Below, in pieces: positions 20,956-31,158 of a DNA stretch of 64,000 bases (position 1 is its first letter; the number at the start of each line of letters is the position of its first letter). The stretch is from the NCBI GenBank assembly GCA_018398575.1, contig JAGTXZ010000010.1, positions 1,736,001-1,800,000 of the forward strand. Direction: 5' to 3'. The stretch is from Ampelomyces quisqualis (taxonomy: Eukaryota > Ascomycota > Dothideomycetes > Pleosporales > Phaeosphaeriaceae). The notes beneath the pieces were generated by a model. The model saw nothing but the letters and a program-made list of their open reading frames with translations. It had not been told where the DNA came from and ran no database searches. The position numbers and the translations under genes were made by a program.

Positions 20956-22491
20956 TCAAGCTCGACCCATCGTTCGCCTGAGCATTAGAACTTCGTGCTT
21001 AGTGACGAAGACGCTATTGAGCGTCGTGGCGACATCCAGCGGCTGCTCGAGACCCAGTTTGTCCATCGCGTCAACCAAGTCTCGAACTTTTGCACTTTCC
21101 CATTCTCCTGTGGCAGCCGTCCAAAATACACGCTTGATGCCAACTGACGACATGTAGGTTACACATCGATAACACGGCCTTGACGATAGTACAGAAGGAT
21201 GCTTCTCGCTCGCTTTTTCCATGTTGGTAGTATCTGGCCTTGGTCGAATCTGGGGATTGCGTAACTCTTCGTGAAGCGATCCTGTGGCGACACGCGGGAG
21301 AGGCTCTGCTTCTTCGTCGGCATGTGGGATCATGCAGCAAGTCCCCGATTCGTTACTTGAAGTAAGAGGTTTCCATCCCAGTCTTGCAACATAAATATCT
21401 GCTCCATGGAGTCGTGGCAGCTTTGTCCTATCTTGGAGAGCGCGAGTAGCATGACCAGCTCGACCATTTGGTACTAGTATGGATTGACCTTGCGCTGTCG
21501 ATAGCGAAGCTGGCTCCTTTTCCCCTATCTATCAGCATTTGCTATCTGAAGTGTTACGTGATCGGTCTAGTTACCTTGGCTTTTTTACGAATGTGAGTAG
21601 ACCCGCACAGCTTCTCACTGGCGATCGTTACAGGTTGCGTTGTGATGCAGACAGTATTGTCTACGCCAGTATTATGCATCGAAATTGCTGATGACTTATG
21701 CGCACAATGTGAGCGGTTGGATTTGTGTTGTCCGTTGTTCGCGTTGTGACCAGTGTTGTAATGACCTTTCTTCTCTTTCTTCATTCGGTGTTTCACTGTA
21801 CTGTTCTTCAGGGAAGAAGCCACGTTCGTGTTCTTCTCCTCGGAGTGAAACACAAGACGTAGTGCAGCCCGATCCAGATGCAGACTGTTCAAATCGCCAC
21901 TCTTGAACGTAGGACCTGCCGCTCTGTGGCTTCGCGACGGACTGCTTGCAAATCGTCTCGACATATAGTTTGATCGCGCCACGTCGTAGTCGAGCTTTTC
22001 GTTTATCGTCACCCGATAGTTTGACTAAAATATTTGAATAAGTATTTGCTACAAATGACAATTACGTATGAGTGTAGCTTACAGCACGGTTTTTGAGACG
22101 ACACCGTACCAGAAACCACGCTACCAGCGGCGGCGAGAGCGGACTGGATCGCCATCATCTCAGAGTGCATCGAGAGTGGCGTGTTAGCTAGCTTGCCACC
22201 GCCGGTGGTGTGCTCAAATGGTGTAAACGTCTTTGTAGACTCATCGCCTAAGTTTGGCTTAACTCCACGGTCCTTACGCTTCTTCTTGAGCTCCCTCATA
22301 GCAGGGCCGTCAAAGGAACGCAGTGGTAATAGGCCCGTTTTCAACGCACCGCCATCAAAACCGACTTGATAATCATTGTAGCCCTGACCAATGACTTTGC
22401 CTCCACGGACAATGACTGCGCCATGGCGGTAGCGAAGAGGGCTCTTAGCAGCCTGCTCAAGACAGAGATTGAGATAGTTATCAGTCTTCAT
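20956..22491 (-). CDS. split-motif cytidine/deoxycytidylate-type deaminase
   Basis: Minus-strand gene of the zinc deaminase superfamily. Exon 1 (22491-22083) holds MKTDNYLNLCLEQAAKSPLR and the zinc motif SMHSEMMAIQSAL (His109, Glu111). The last exon (21528-20956) holds LHGADIYVARLGWKP and the other half of the site, SSRPCYRCVTYMSSVGIKRV. The middle exon (22024-21575) starts in one frame (KLSGDDKRKARLRRGAIKLY) but must finish in another (HIRKKAK) to join the last exon. An internal 58-nt intron with a weak donor (GTCTTG to AACAG) would restore frame; otherwise there is a one-base frameshift and the gene is broken. The His-x-Glu and Pro-Cys-x-x-Cys motifs are about 280 residues apart, against roughly 30 in ordinary deaminases. 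Substrate unknown. Confidence 0.72.
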
Positions 22492-22891
22492 TTTCAGAGG
22501 ATGAGTCACTTTTGGAGAATAGTCTGTTATTCCGATAGCGTGGGAGGTAATGTTGACGTTCTGTAGACGCAGTGTTTTTGATGGCTACTAAATTTTTGAA
22601 ATGTTGATGTGTTGAGTGCACAAGGATTGCAAGAATGCTGTAAGAATGAAAGTGAACGGCATCGCGGCCGCTATCCCGGCTAGTGGCTTGGCAGCAGTAA
22701 CTAGTTTATATTGCTCGCTTCGCGGCATTCGTATGTAGCTCCTGCTATACGGTTCGACATAGCACGCGTGATCCCACCCCGGGACTATCATCAGTATGCT
22801 TGCAATCAGTTATGTAAGCTACACCACGATCCAATTGATATCGGTTTATAGTTGCATACCTTGTCGACCTGCATCCTTACCTTGCGGTCAT
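22492..22891. other. intergenic
   Basis: Deaminase promoter and lactonase 3' flank. No gene recognised. Confidence 0.4.
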
Positions 22892-24115
22892 CTACTCGGC
22901 CCATACAACGGCGCTGAGTCCATCGTTATTCTCTGGTATACCAGTCGCTCCAATTCTCAGATCAGCGACGCGCGCTCCTAGCTTCCCGGTAGTGACATCC
23001 CTGGCCACGATAGCTACGTTCGAAGTGGTCTGATCGCCAATTGCGGCAAAGTCCCCGGCCTTGTTGATGTCAAAGGTACGAGGATATGTGCCATACGAAG
23101 AAGTGGTATCCGTCCAAGTGAAGATTCCATCGGCAGCAATCGTGTATTGTGTCACAGAGTCGTTGCCCGAGAATTTCTTGTCGTTGCGATTGGTGATGTA
23201 GACGAAATTGCCCTTGACTTTAACTTCTCCAACCTTGGTTCCAAGGGCAGCGGAAGTGTTGCCTTGGTATGGAGTCAGGCTATGCTTTAAACTCAACGAC
23301 ATGCAGCCACTGGAGTATGCCACGGTCCAGCTTGATAGGGTATTGGCCAGCTCATTTGCCACGAAAAGGATCGTACTATCAGTGCGCCGAACACGCGATG
23401 ATGCTCCAGCTGGAGACCAGAAAACGCCGTGGCGGGGACCGGTACCCGGCGTGGGCTTCCCAGAACCGCACTCTGTGAGCTTGCCGGATCTCTTATCAAT
23501 TTTGTTGATACGAATGAAATCGGCACCTAGATCAGGTACCAGTAAGAAGTCTCCAGTCGGATCTACGAACGCGTGATGCGGATGTGGCGCCTCCTGACGA
23601 CTAGGGTTGGGGCCCGGTCCGCTCATTGTGTACTTGAGTGTCTGCAGTGGTTGCCCACCTGTCAAAGGCAGCTTAAAAGTCGTAACTTGCGACGACCGGC
23701 TACAAAACCGTCAGAGATCTTATTCAGCAAGGTACCGAAGAACGTACTAGTGCGCGTTCGCGATGAAGCCTTTGCCATCTGCTCCTCCATAAAGAGCGTT
23801 GGCGACCAAACCCTGGGGTATAATTGCCGTGCCTGTTGCTTTCACCGAACCATTGTTTCCAATGGACAGTGACACGAGGCTTCCAGCTGACGGTCCATAG
23901 AATACCTCACCAGATATGTAAAGCGCCTGACATGTATGATCATATGTAATCCAGCTTGGCAAGTTGTTTACAATTTTGGATGCGCTGCTCAAGGTCAAGG
24001 AATTTCTGCTGAAGCTCAAATAGTCGATTGTTCCCGAATAGTGCGTTGCCCAGAGATTTGCTGCACTTGCAGCATACCCAAAAAGCGGCAGAAGAAGCGA
24101 ATTTGAATGCAACAT
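22892..24115 (-). CDS. secreted lactonase-family beta-propeller protein
   Basis: Exons 24115-23748 and 23699-22892 encode 391 residues. A signal peptide (MLHSNSLLLPLFGYAASAA) indicates secretion. The body fits the lactonase / 6-phosphogluconolactonase (YbhE, Pfam PF10282) seven-bladed propeller: HPHHAFVDPTGDFLLVPDLG, GPRHGVFWSP, FVANELANTLSSW, VYITNRND, GTYPRTFDINKAGDFAAIGD. Fungal members are also called carboxymuconate cyclase-like; extracellular ones have no settled substrate. Length is normal (about 370-400), and the single intron splits a Tyr codon. Confidence 0.88.
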
Positions 24116-24569
24116 GATAAAAGACGATTGTCACAAGCAATTCTTTGCCTCAGCTGCGCAGTCATGGTATGTATACTCTTTTTGCAACCCCTTGTTCATT
24201 ACCCTTCTTATCGGCATGGGTCACACGTATGACGGTATGCGATCGACTCTTTGGAAGCCGCTTCTGCCTCGGTACCCAACATTTAGCCACAGGTAAAGGC
24301 TCGACGGGGCAATTTGTCGCAATATAAACTCTTATTTTAACCGGCACTCGTTCCAACCAGATCCTGATCCTAGCTTCTGCAATCCGGGTGGCCTCACGCA
24401 CATCTGAAAAGCGACTTGGTTTCCCCAGATTTAAATATCTTTTGGCTGTCACCAGTACTCGGAAACAAAGACGCTGTGTCATGAAGCTACTGGTGCTAAA
24501 TGCACCTGATCTCATATTAGACGTATACGTGGCTATAAACATTATCGATACAAAGTTCCAGTCTTATCT
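24116..24569. other. intergenic
   Basis: Promoter of the lactonase and the eroded 5' part of the oxidase relic. No intact signal peptide for the relic could be found. Confidence 0.4.
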
Positions 24570-25808
24570 TATCGGGCTCACAATAGCTCCACTGCCACAA
24601 TGTCTAGCAGCATTCAATGCAAAACCTGGTGGTCACTCGTTCGGAGCTCAGGGGCTAGGTGGTGAAAATGGGCATTTGATCATCGAAGTTCACCAGAACA
24701 AGAATGTCCCGGCTGACCCAAAGCCCACATTGCTGTGCTGGAGTAGGTGGAAGGCCAGGCAGCATTACGCTATCGTCAACGGGTTGTAAGACCAAGGAAA
24801 GCAGGCTATAAGCCACGGCACATGTCCCTGGTGAGTGATCCTCCTCGATTGGAAGATAGAATGTTGTACGTGGGAAGTCCCATCACAGATGATCTTCAGT
24901 GTCGGCATTGGAGGCTGATCTTACACGGCGGTTGTGGTCTCATCTCACGCGCGAAGGGCCTCACACTAGACAATCCCGTCTCAACCAACATAGTGCCAGC
25001 AAACAGCACAGTGCTAAATGCCTCTATAAAGTAAGAATGAAGCGCTCTTCTGGTTGATTCGAGTGGCTGATGCAGCCTTTGGCATTTTTACATCCTTCAC
25101 TTTCAAGACTTTTGATGTACCAGGAAGCCATCTAGCTCCCAAACATCCTGAATATTATCCAGGACTTCACTATCAACAACCCACCACCAGAACTTCGCAA
25201 CCATTTCACTGGTGTGTACTATGGTAACTGCAGACTACAACACGCTTATAAACCTACTAATCACCAAGCTTGGCGTCAAGACAACCTGAGGCAGGATAAC
25301 CGCCAAAACACGGATAAACACTTTGACCTGGTTTCCCAACGGCCCCTCTCGCTCAGCCCGACAACTACAACTACCACGAGAACTCCTACGCTAAGTCTCT
25401 CATGGCAGACTACCTCGACGAGAAAACTCTACTAGGGCTAGCAGACTACACTTCGAGACGGCGCGTAGTATAGGCCACTCATGGTGCCTGTACATCGACA
25501 TGCACGGTGTCACCAAACCCGTCATTACAGCCGTTGGAACAGACGCAACTTCTTGCGCGCATCGCAACGCCACGTTCGAGATGTAATCCAATGCCTGCAT
25601 CTCCCCCGGAAACGCGAAATACAGGCCAGAAACGATTCTATTCTTGAATGGGTGGGTGTCAGCGATCAAAGATGGTGATGCCGAAGTGAAGCATGGCATT
25701 TACATTGATTGCGGTTCAGAAGTTGACGGAGAGCGAGGCGCACACGAGGTATTAGACGGGGCGTTTTACAAAGTTGGTGGATTTGATGATCCGAAGAAGA
25801 TTTTTTGA
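24570..25808 (+). pseudogene. decayed FAD-linked (BBE-like) oxidoreductase
   Basis: Pieces of a berberine-bridge-enzyme-like flavoprotein appear in order on the plus strand but in different frames. First AKPGGHSFGAQGLGGENGHL at about 24619, the flavin-attachment region (GGHS). Next ILHGGCGLISRAKGLTLDN at about 24920. Then FTSFTFKTFDVPGS at about 25090, PELRNHFTGVYYGN at about 25190, NYNYHENSYAKSLMADYLDE at about 25365, and ITAVGTDATSCAHRNATF at about 25520. It ends with FLNGWVSAIKDGDAEVKHGI and DDPKKIF near 25808. At least three frameshifts and several stops separate them, and the substrate-facing N-terminus is missing. Intact homologues are secreted or secondary-metabolite oxidases of about 480-500 residues. 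Confidence 0.85.
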
Positions 25809-25943
25809 GGGGCCACAGTTTGTGGGGATTGGTTACTGATTATGACGGCGTCCGTTCATTATACCTTTCAACTTTTCTAAATAGATTACAAGACTCGGTA
25901 CGCGTTGTTCCTCTCGCTCTGTGTTCCATTCGTGTCTCGGTGC

Positions 25944-26511
25944 TCAGTAAGGTGCCTTCTTGACAGCATGGACATATGTCTTATTGCAACCGTTTGCTGT
26001 TCCTTTCCATGATAACACTTCACCGCTGAGCGCTCCATCACATATCGTCCATCCCTCCTTTTCACCGTCTACCGTAAGTAGATAGTTCGCGTCCAAAGCT
26101 AGATTGCCCGCTGGTTGTGCCGAGGCGAGAAACTGCAACTCCTTGCCCGCCTCAACAGTTGTGCTGTTGAATAACTTTGTGCCACCGTTGAACGGCGCAT
26201 GAGCCATCGTTGAAAGAGTTCCGGATGAGAGTGTGAAGTTTGGCAGGGTGTTGTAGCCAGGGCCTATGAGACGAAGGAGGAGGGCGGGCTGATTGTATGG
26301 ATCCTACAACTATTAGTCAGGCACCATCGCCGGCAGCAGAAGTGCAACTAACGAATAAGGATGTCGCGGAAACGGCCTTGAGGTGCGATGAGTTTGCGCA
26401 AGGAGCTGCTTGCGTCGTGGTGACCAGAAAGAAATTCGTCATATTGGCCGGTAACGCTGTACATACTGAGGCACCAGCCACAGTCAGGACGCCGTACGTT
26501 GAGAGACGCAT
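25944..26511 (-). CDS. small secreted protein, unknown function
   Basis: Exons 26511-26353 and 26303-25944, joined by a 49-nt phase-0 intron, encode 172 residues. An N-terminal signal peptide (MRLSTYGVLTVAGASVCTA) is followed by a mature part with three cysteines (PCANSS, TICDG, NGCNK) and several N-glycosylation sites (NMTN, NSTT, NFTL, NKTY). There is no membrane anchor. I recognise no domain; beta-rich small secreted proteins like this are common in Dothideomycetes. An effector or wall-protein role is possible but not shown. It converges on the dead oxidase. Confidence 0.75.
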
Positions 26512-27229
26512 TGTCAACTGTCGTATTGGTGGTTCTAAACAAATGACAATACTAATACGACAATTATTCAGGGTTGAGGTTGAAGAGGTGTCACATAAAC
26601 AAACACGACGTCGCGACACGAGGTGGACGCGGATCCTATATACCTGCAGCACGTACCCTAGGACCTATGCAGGCATACACAGTATGTAAGGTGCCACAAA
26701 TGCCATTATGGGTCCCCAAACTTTCCAGTTCTCGAAGCTTGAGCCATCCAATTAGCGTGACGGGATCCATTGCAGATCATTGAAACCCTCCATTTGGAGA
26801 TGGCGAGCGACAACCAATCTGTCGATTGCTATTACCTATAAGATTGCTGGGACCAAATTTAGGATGCATATCCACTTCATAACCTGGAATGATGTGCGGA
26901 GTACTCCGTGCGGACATGAGATATACACCACACGACTTGTGCAGAGGATGAATCTGAAGAGGAAGTATGTATGCGTAGTGCAGTGAGGCGCTTGGATCCT
27001 CAGTTCTCCACGGGCCACGACTGTCACCATGCCCTAGCTGGCTTAGTTTACCCGGCTGAGCGTTTCTCAATAGATGTGTCGACGATCAGCCGAAACGAAT
27101 ACAAACATTGCAAGATGATATACAGGCCAGGACGGAATGTCTCGGAAAAGCCGCATTTGAGGTACCAAACTCGGCGCCTCACTCCTTTCATAATCCGACA
27201 CGCTCGACTTTGAAAATTATGCGATGCAG
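26512..27229. other. intergenic before repeat array
   Basis: No gene recognised. It should contain the small secreted protein's promoter; a short AGTACTCCGTGCGGA sequence occurs near 26898. Confidence 0.4.
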
Positions 27230-28110
27230 AAAAAAATTTGAGTGAAAGAGCCCTTACATCCCCCATTCATTCTGCACCCCACGGCAATCAATAGCCAACG
27301 TGGGCTTGCCTAAACAGGTAATTTGAAAAATTCGCAGGTCAAAATGACATGATTGCCGAGTGGACGAACCGCACCCGCACCGCACAAACTTTGAACACTT
27401 TGAATTCTGGAGTGAAAGAGACCCTATAATCTCTTTTCATTCGAAATTACACCGCAATCGACAGCCAAGCCATATATCCTGCCTAAATAGGTATTTTGAA
27501 AAATTCTTAGGTAAAAGGGAGTAGAATCGCAGGTGAAGAAGATGCAACATCATGACACCAGATCAAGTCCGCTGTATATTCACTCCAAAATCTACTGCAA
27601 TCTACACTACTCGAGAACCTGCCTAATCGGGCAGTTTACAAATTTGGCAGTGAGAGGCATGATTTCATAGAAGGATGCCGGAACTTGCTTTCACTCTCAG
27701 AAAATGCAGATTCCCGCCTAGCTCAGGTCACTTTTCACAGCAAAAATGCACTGCGATCTACAGTAAGAAAAGACTTGCCTAATTAGGCAGGTTCAGAAAT
27801 CCTGGGGCGAAAATGAAAACAAGGACGCCAGAGCTTGCTTTCACTCTCAGAAAAATGCAGATTCCCGCCTAGCTCAGGTCACTTTTCACAGCAAAAATGC
27901 ACTGCAATCTACAGTAAGAAAGGACTTGCCTAATTAGGCAGGTTCAGGAAATATGCGGCGAAAGTGAAACAAGAACGCCAAGGCTTGTCATTCACTTGGA
28001 AACGTGTGCGTGGCTCATGTTACTTTCAATTGAAAAAGGCACTGGAATCTACAGTAAGAAAGGACTTGCCTAATTAGGCAGGTTCAGGAATCATGTGGTG
28101 AAAGTGAAAA
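27230..28110. repeat. tandem array of about six diverged 140-173 bp units with a palindrome
   Basis: Six units, each carrying a TGCCTAAnnnGGNA core, start their cores at 27307, 27480, 27620, 27776, 27927 and 28067 (spacing 173, 140, 156, 151, 140). In the last three the core is the perfect palindrome TGCCTAATTAGGCA; the first three are degenerate. Units 4 and 5 are nearly identical over about 100 bp (starting near 27684 and 27834: TTTCACTCTCAGAAAATGCA, CCGCCTAGCTCAGGTCAC). Each unit also carries a GCAATCTAC-like word and a TGAAAGTGAAA-like flank. No open frame spans it. The divergence gradient from left to right suggests recent expansion at the right end. Confidence 0.88.
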
Positions 28111-28341
28111 AAAAATCACATGTTCAATTTGTTCGTCGCAACCCGAACGTTATCCACACAAGGTCCGAGACTAAGGATTTGAGTCAAGCAACGATATGAA
28201 CACGGTACAAGAAGATAGATTAGAAAGGAATGTGGCCTGGGTAATGGATGCGTGCATGTCAAGAGATCTAGTATTGATACATATCTACACGCTCATACAT
28301 CCACCTAAGTTTCGCACCTGTCTTCTCGCACATCACCGACT

Positions 28342-29991
28342 CTACAAGAACTCAATGCCAACACCAAAGCTCAAGCCCTTCCGACTCTCTTCCCTCGCCC
28401 GGATGACCAGCGGCAGGCTAAAATTGATTTCGAACCGTGCAATCGGATGCGCATACACGAGGCCGAACCCAAATGCCGCGCTGGGCAGTTCGTCTGTCAA
28501 GGTCGAGAAAGTCTTCGAAAGGCTGTTTTGAATATTACCTTGTCTGTCTTGGTCCTTGAGAGAGAGGAGACGTCCGCCGTTGATGAAAGCTTGTAGACGG
28601 AGAGGGATGTCTTTGCCTACGCGGGGAATGGGAAGGAGGAGAGAAGCACCGCCTGCTGCGTAAACGTCACCGCCTACAGCGTCGGAGCCATCGTGGGGAC
28701 CAATGCCAGCGAGACGGAAGCCACGGACGTTGTTTGGTCCGCCGAGAATGAAGCGGTCGTTGATGCGGGATCCTTGGGGTCGGGTTTGGCCGGGAAGAGC
28801 AAGTGGGTAAATGAGACCTCCACGTAGACCCGCGGTCAAGGTGATGCCAGTGTCGCCAAACGGAAATGCGACTTGCGACTCAGCTTCAGACTTGAAGAAG
28901 GCGACATCGCCGCTTAAGCCGCCGAATCCTGCAAGTTCGGACACGGTCTTCATGAGGTAACCGCTGCTGGGTAGGAGGGGATAGTCTCGCTTGTCGTTGG
29001 TCCATGAGTGAGTGATGCTCGATTTAAATGAGTCGCCTGCGTCAGCTCGTATGGTGGGTGAAGCGTTCTCTGCCAGGCTGGTCACCTGTCGCCAGATGCC
29101 CGAGTAGCCAAATGCGTGTTCGTGACCAGTCTTTGATCTCCACAGCAGCTTTGACGTGCCGCCCCTGAGTACCTCTTCGTGACTCGCCCAGCTCTTCAAT
29201 GTCGAACTTGCGAAACCGTTGACTTGAAACTTGAGGTCCGGGTTACTGAGGATGGGGCTGTCGAAGGCAAGTGAATAAGCCGACCGTGTCCGCGTTCCAA
29301 GCGATCCATGGGCATTCAGCGTCTCTGCTCCACCTAGCAGATTGCGCAGTTCAGCGTGTACGTATGCGTCCGCCTCGGATGCGCCCGCCTCTGTTCCGGT
29401 TTTGATAGTGTAGTTGCCGCGCTCATAGGCAGTGATATACACGTCAACATCGGTGGGCGATGAGGATGCGATTGACTGGTTCGGCCGGTCGAGGTAGACC
29501 GACATGGGCTGCTTGAAGATACCTAGTCGTCGTCAGCAACGTTCATGATCCATTGTCGCGTGCCATCCTACCAAAGCGGTTCAGTTTCTCCGTCGCCTCG
29601 CCGACCTGTTTCAAGGCCTCTTCAAGTGTGTACAGCTCATCGCGGTTTGCGCTCAGGATTGGGTTGACCACCCGCTCGAGGAAGCTTCTTCTTGTTCGAT
29701 TGGCGTGGAGGATGCGGACCGACGAGATGGTCACCGGAAGGGAGGTGTTGTCTTCAATCTTTTCCTGGTGTCAACCGCAATTCTCAAGCGTCTCATTGGC
29801 GACATACCAGCTCTCCTAGCCTCTCTTGCGACTTGTTGTGCTGGGCATGGAGTCGCGCATTGAGCTCGTCTTGTTGCCGCTTGTGGTCAGTTTTGTCCCT
29901 CAACCTCTCGAAGACCTGACACCCAATTAGCTACCACGGCAGGTTAGACACGTGATTCACAGCTTACATCGTCTTCGTGTGGCGCGGCCAT
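28342..29991 (-). CDS. SAM50: SAM50/Tob55, mitochondrial outer-membrane beta-barrel insertase
   Basis: Four exons on the minus strand (29991-29968, 29915-29808, 29764-29572, 29522-28342) give 501 residues, close to Neurospora Tob55. Sam50 is the Omp85-family core of the sorting and assembly machinery that folds beta-barrel proteins into the mitochondrial outer membrane. The N-terminal part holds a single POTRA-like domain (SLPVTISSVRILHANRTRRS, FLERVVNPIL). The barrel carries the signature RFILGGPNNVRGFRLAGIGP and ends in the beta-signal-like strand GLSFGVGIEFL. The first exon encodes only MAAPHEDD. It is divergent from UBC6, with 312 bp between start codons. Confidence 0.95.
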
Positions 29992-30303
29992 TGAAGCTAT
30001 TGGTGACTTTGGGCTGGACGCTTGGCGCTAGAACTTGATCACTTTGGCGCGGAACATCGTCACAACACATCACGTGCGCGGCGCTAGAGATCTCGAACCA
30101 CGGTTTGCAAAGGCAGTCCGCCCTCTTCGGCTCTCCTCTTGTCTATAAGTCCTAATATACTTCTCTGCACTTGCTGTAAGTTTGCTGCCCAACACGTACA
30201 AACTGCCAATCTAATCTGGCGTAGGTCTTCCTGGCGCCTCTTTATTAACCCGCCACCTCTCACCTCCAATCTTCCCTCCTATTCCACCATACACATACGC
30301 AAA
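29992..30303. promoter_or_regulatory. shared divergent promoter, SAM50 / UBC6
   Basis: 312 bp between two start codons. A CACGTG site, the core bound by Cbf1/bHLH factors, lies at 30071-30076 about midway. UBC6's leader is pyrimidine-rich (ctcacctccaatcttccctc near 30267). Confidence 0.5.
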
Positions 30304-31158
30304 ATGGCGACTCCAGCTGCAACCAAGCGCCTCACGAAAGAATACATCACCATCTCCAAGTCTCCGCCTCCCTACATAGTCGCGCACCCCAGCGAAACCA
30401 ACATCCTCGAATGGCACTACATCCTGACCGGTCCGCCCGACACGCCATACGAAGGCGGCCAATACTGGGGCACTCTCATGTTCCCGCCCGACTACCCGTT
30501 CGCACCGCCCGCTATCCGCATGCACACCCCAAGCGGCCGCTTCCAGCCCAGCACGAGGCTGTGTCTCTCCATCAGCGATTTCCACCCCAAGAGCTTCAAC
30601 CCGGCGTGGGAAGTTAGCACGATCCTGACGGGCTTGCTGAGCTTCATGACGAGCGAGGAGATGACTACAGGTAGTGTGCGCGCAAGCGAGCAGGAGCGCA
30701 AGCTGTTCGCGCGGCGGACAAAGTGGTGGAACAGCACTGGCGGAGGCAGCAAGCCGATTCCTTCTTCGACGAACGGCACAACTACGTCTGCACACAGCTC
30801 GAATTCAAGAGGTATTGGCGGCATCAAGGCTGGTGACGGCGGCGCAAAGTTCCGCCTTGAGTGGCCCGAGGTAGACGAGGAGAACATCAAGTGGATGACG
30901 GCGAACCGCATCGATCTTGCGACCGGAATGACCAAACCGGCCCCGTCATCGCAACCACACTGTTCGCCAGACGTCGCGGGGCTGAGGAGAAGGCCAGTCG
31001 CGAGCGCGACCGTGGTGCAAGATGCGCAGATAGCGAGAGACGCTGGACAGGGCTGGCTGAGCCGGAACAGGTGGAAGGTCGTCTTCGGCGCAATAGTGTT
31101 ATGGATTCTGACGGCGCGCGTGTTGGGCGACGGTGCTGTCACCGCCACAGCTGCTTAA
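30304..31158 (+). CDS. UBC6: ER-anchored ubiquitin-conjugating enzyme E2, Ubc6 type
   Basis: A single exon of 284 residues starting at MATPAATKRL (30304); the frame is open further upstream, but this start matches the family. Ubc6 is the tail-anchored E2 of the ER-associated degradation pathway working with the Doa10 ligase. The UBC fold reads ILEWHYILTGPPDTPYEGGQ, YPFAPPAIRMHTPSGRF, and the active site TRLCLSISDFHPKSFNP with Cys87, the same number as in yeast Ubc6. A Ser/Gly-rich linker follows, then a C-terminal hydrophobic anchor (WKVVFGAIVLWILTARVLG, about 257-275) with only a few luminal residues after it. Confidence 0.95.
   Translation: MATPAATKRLTKEYITISKSPPPYIVAHPSETNILEWHYILTGPPDTPYEGGQYWGTLMFPPDYPFAPPAIRMHTPSGRFQPSTRLCLSISDFHPKSFNPAWEVSTILTGLLSFMTSEEMTTGSVRASEQERKLFARRTKWWNSTGGGSKPIPSSTNGTTTSAHSSNSRGIGGIKAGDGGAKFRLEWPEVDEENIKWMTANRIDLATGMTKPAPSSQPHCSPDVAGLRRRPVASATVVQDAQIARDAGQGWLSRNRWKVVFGAIVLWILTARVLGDGAVTATAA

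Noticed and set aside
17000..28000. secondary-metabolite cluster hypothesis (orphans, deaminase, lactonase, FAD oxidase)
   Set aside because: No PKS, NRPS, terpene synthase, P450 or cluster regulator is present, and one member is dead.
26512..28200. CRISPR-like array
   Set aside because: Units are 140-173 bp, diverged, without short repeat/unique spacer structure, and the genome is eukaryotic.
30492..31148. 218-codon minus-strand frame over UBC6
   Set aside because: Antisense to a gene with clear catalytic motif and tail anchor.
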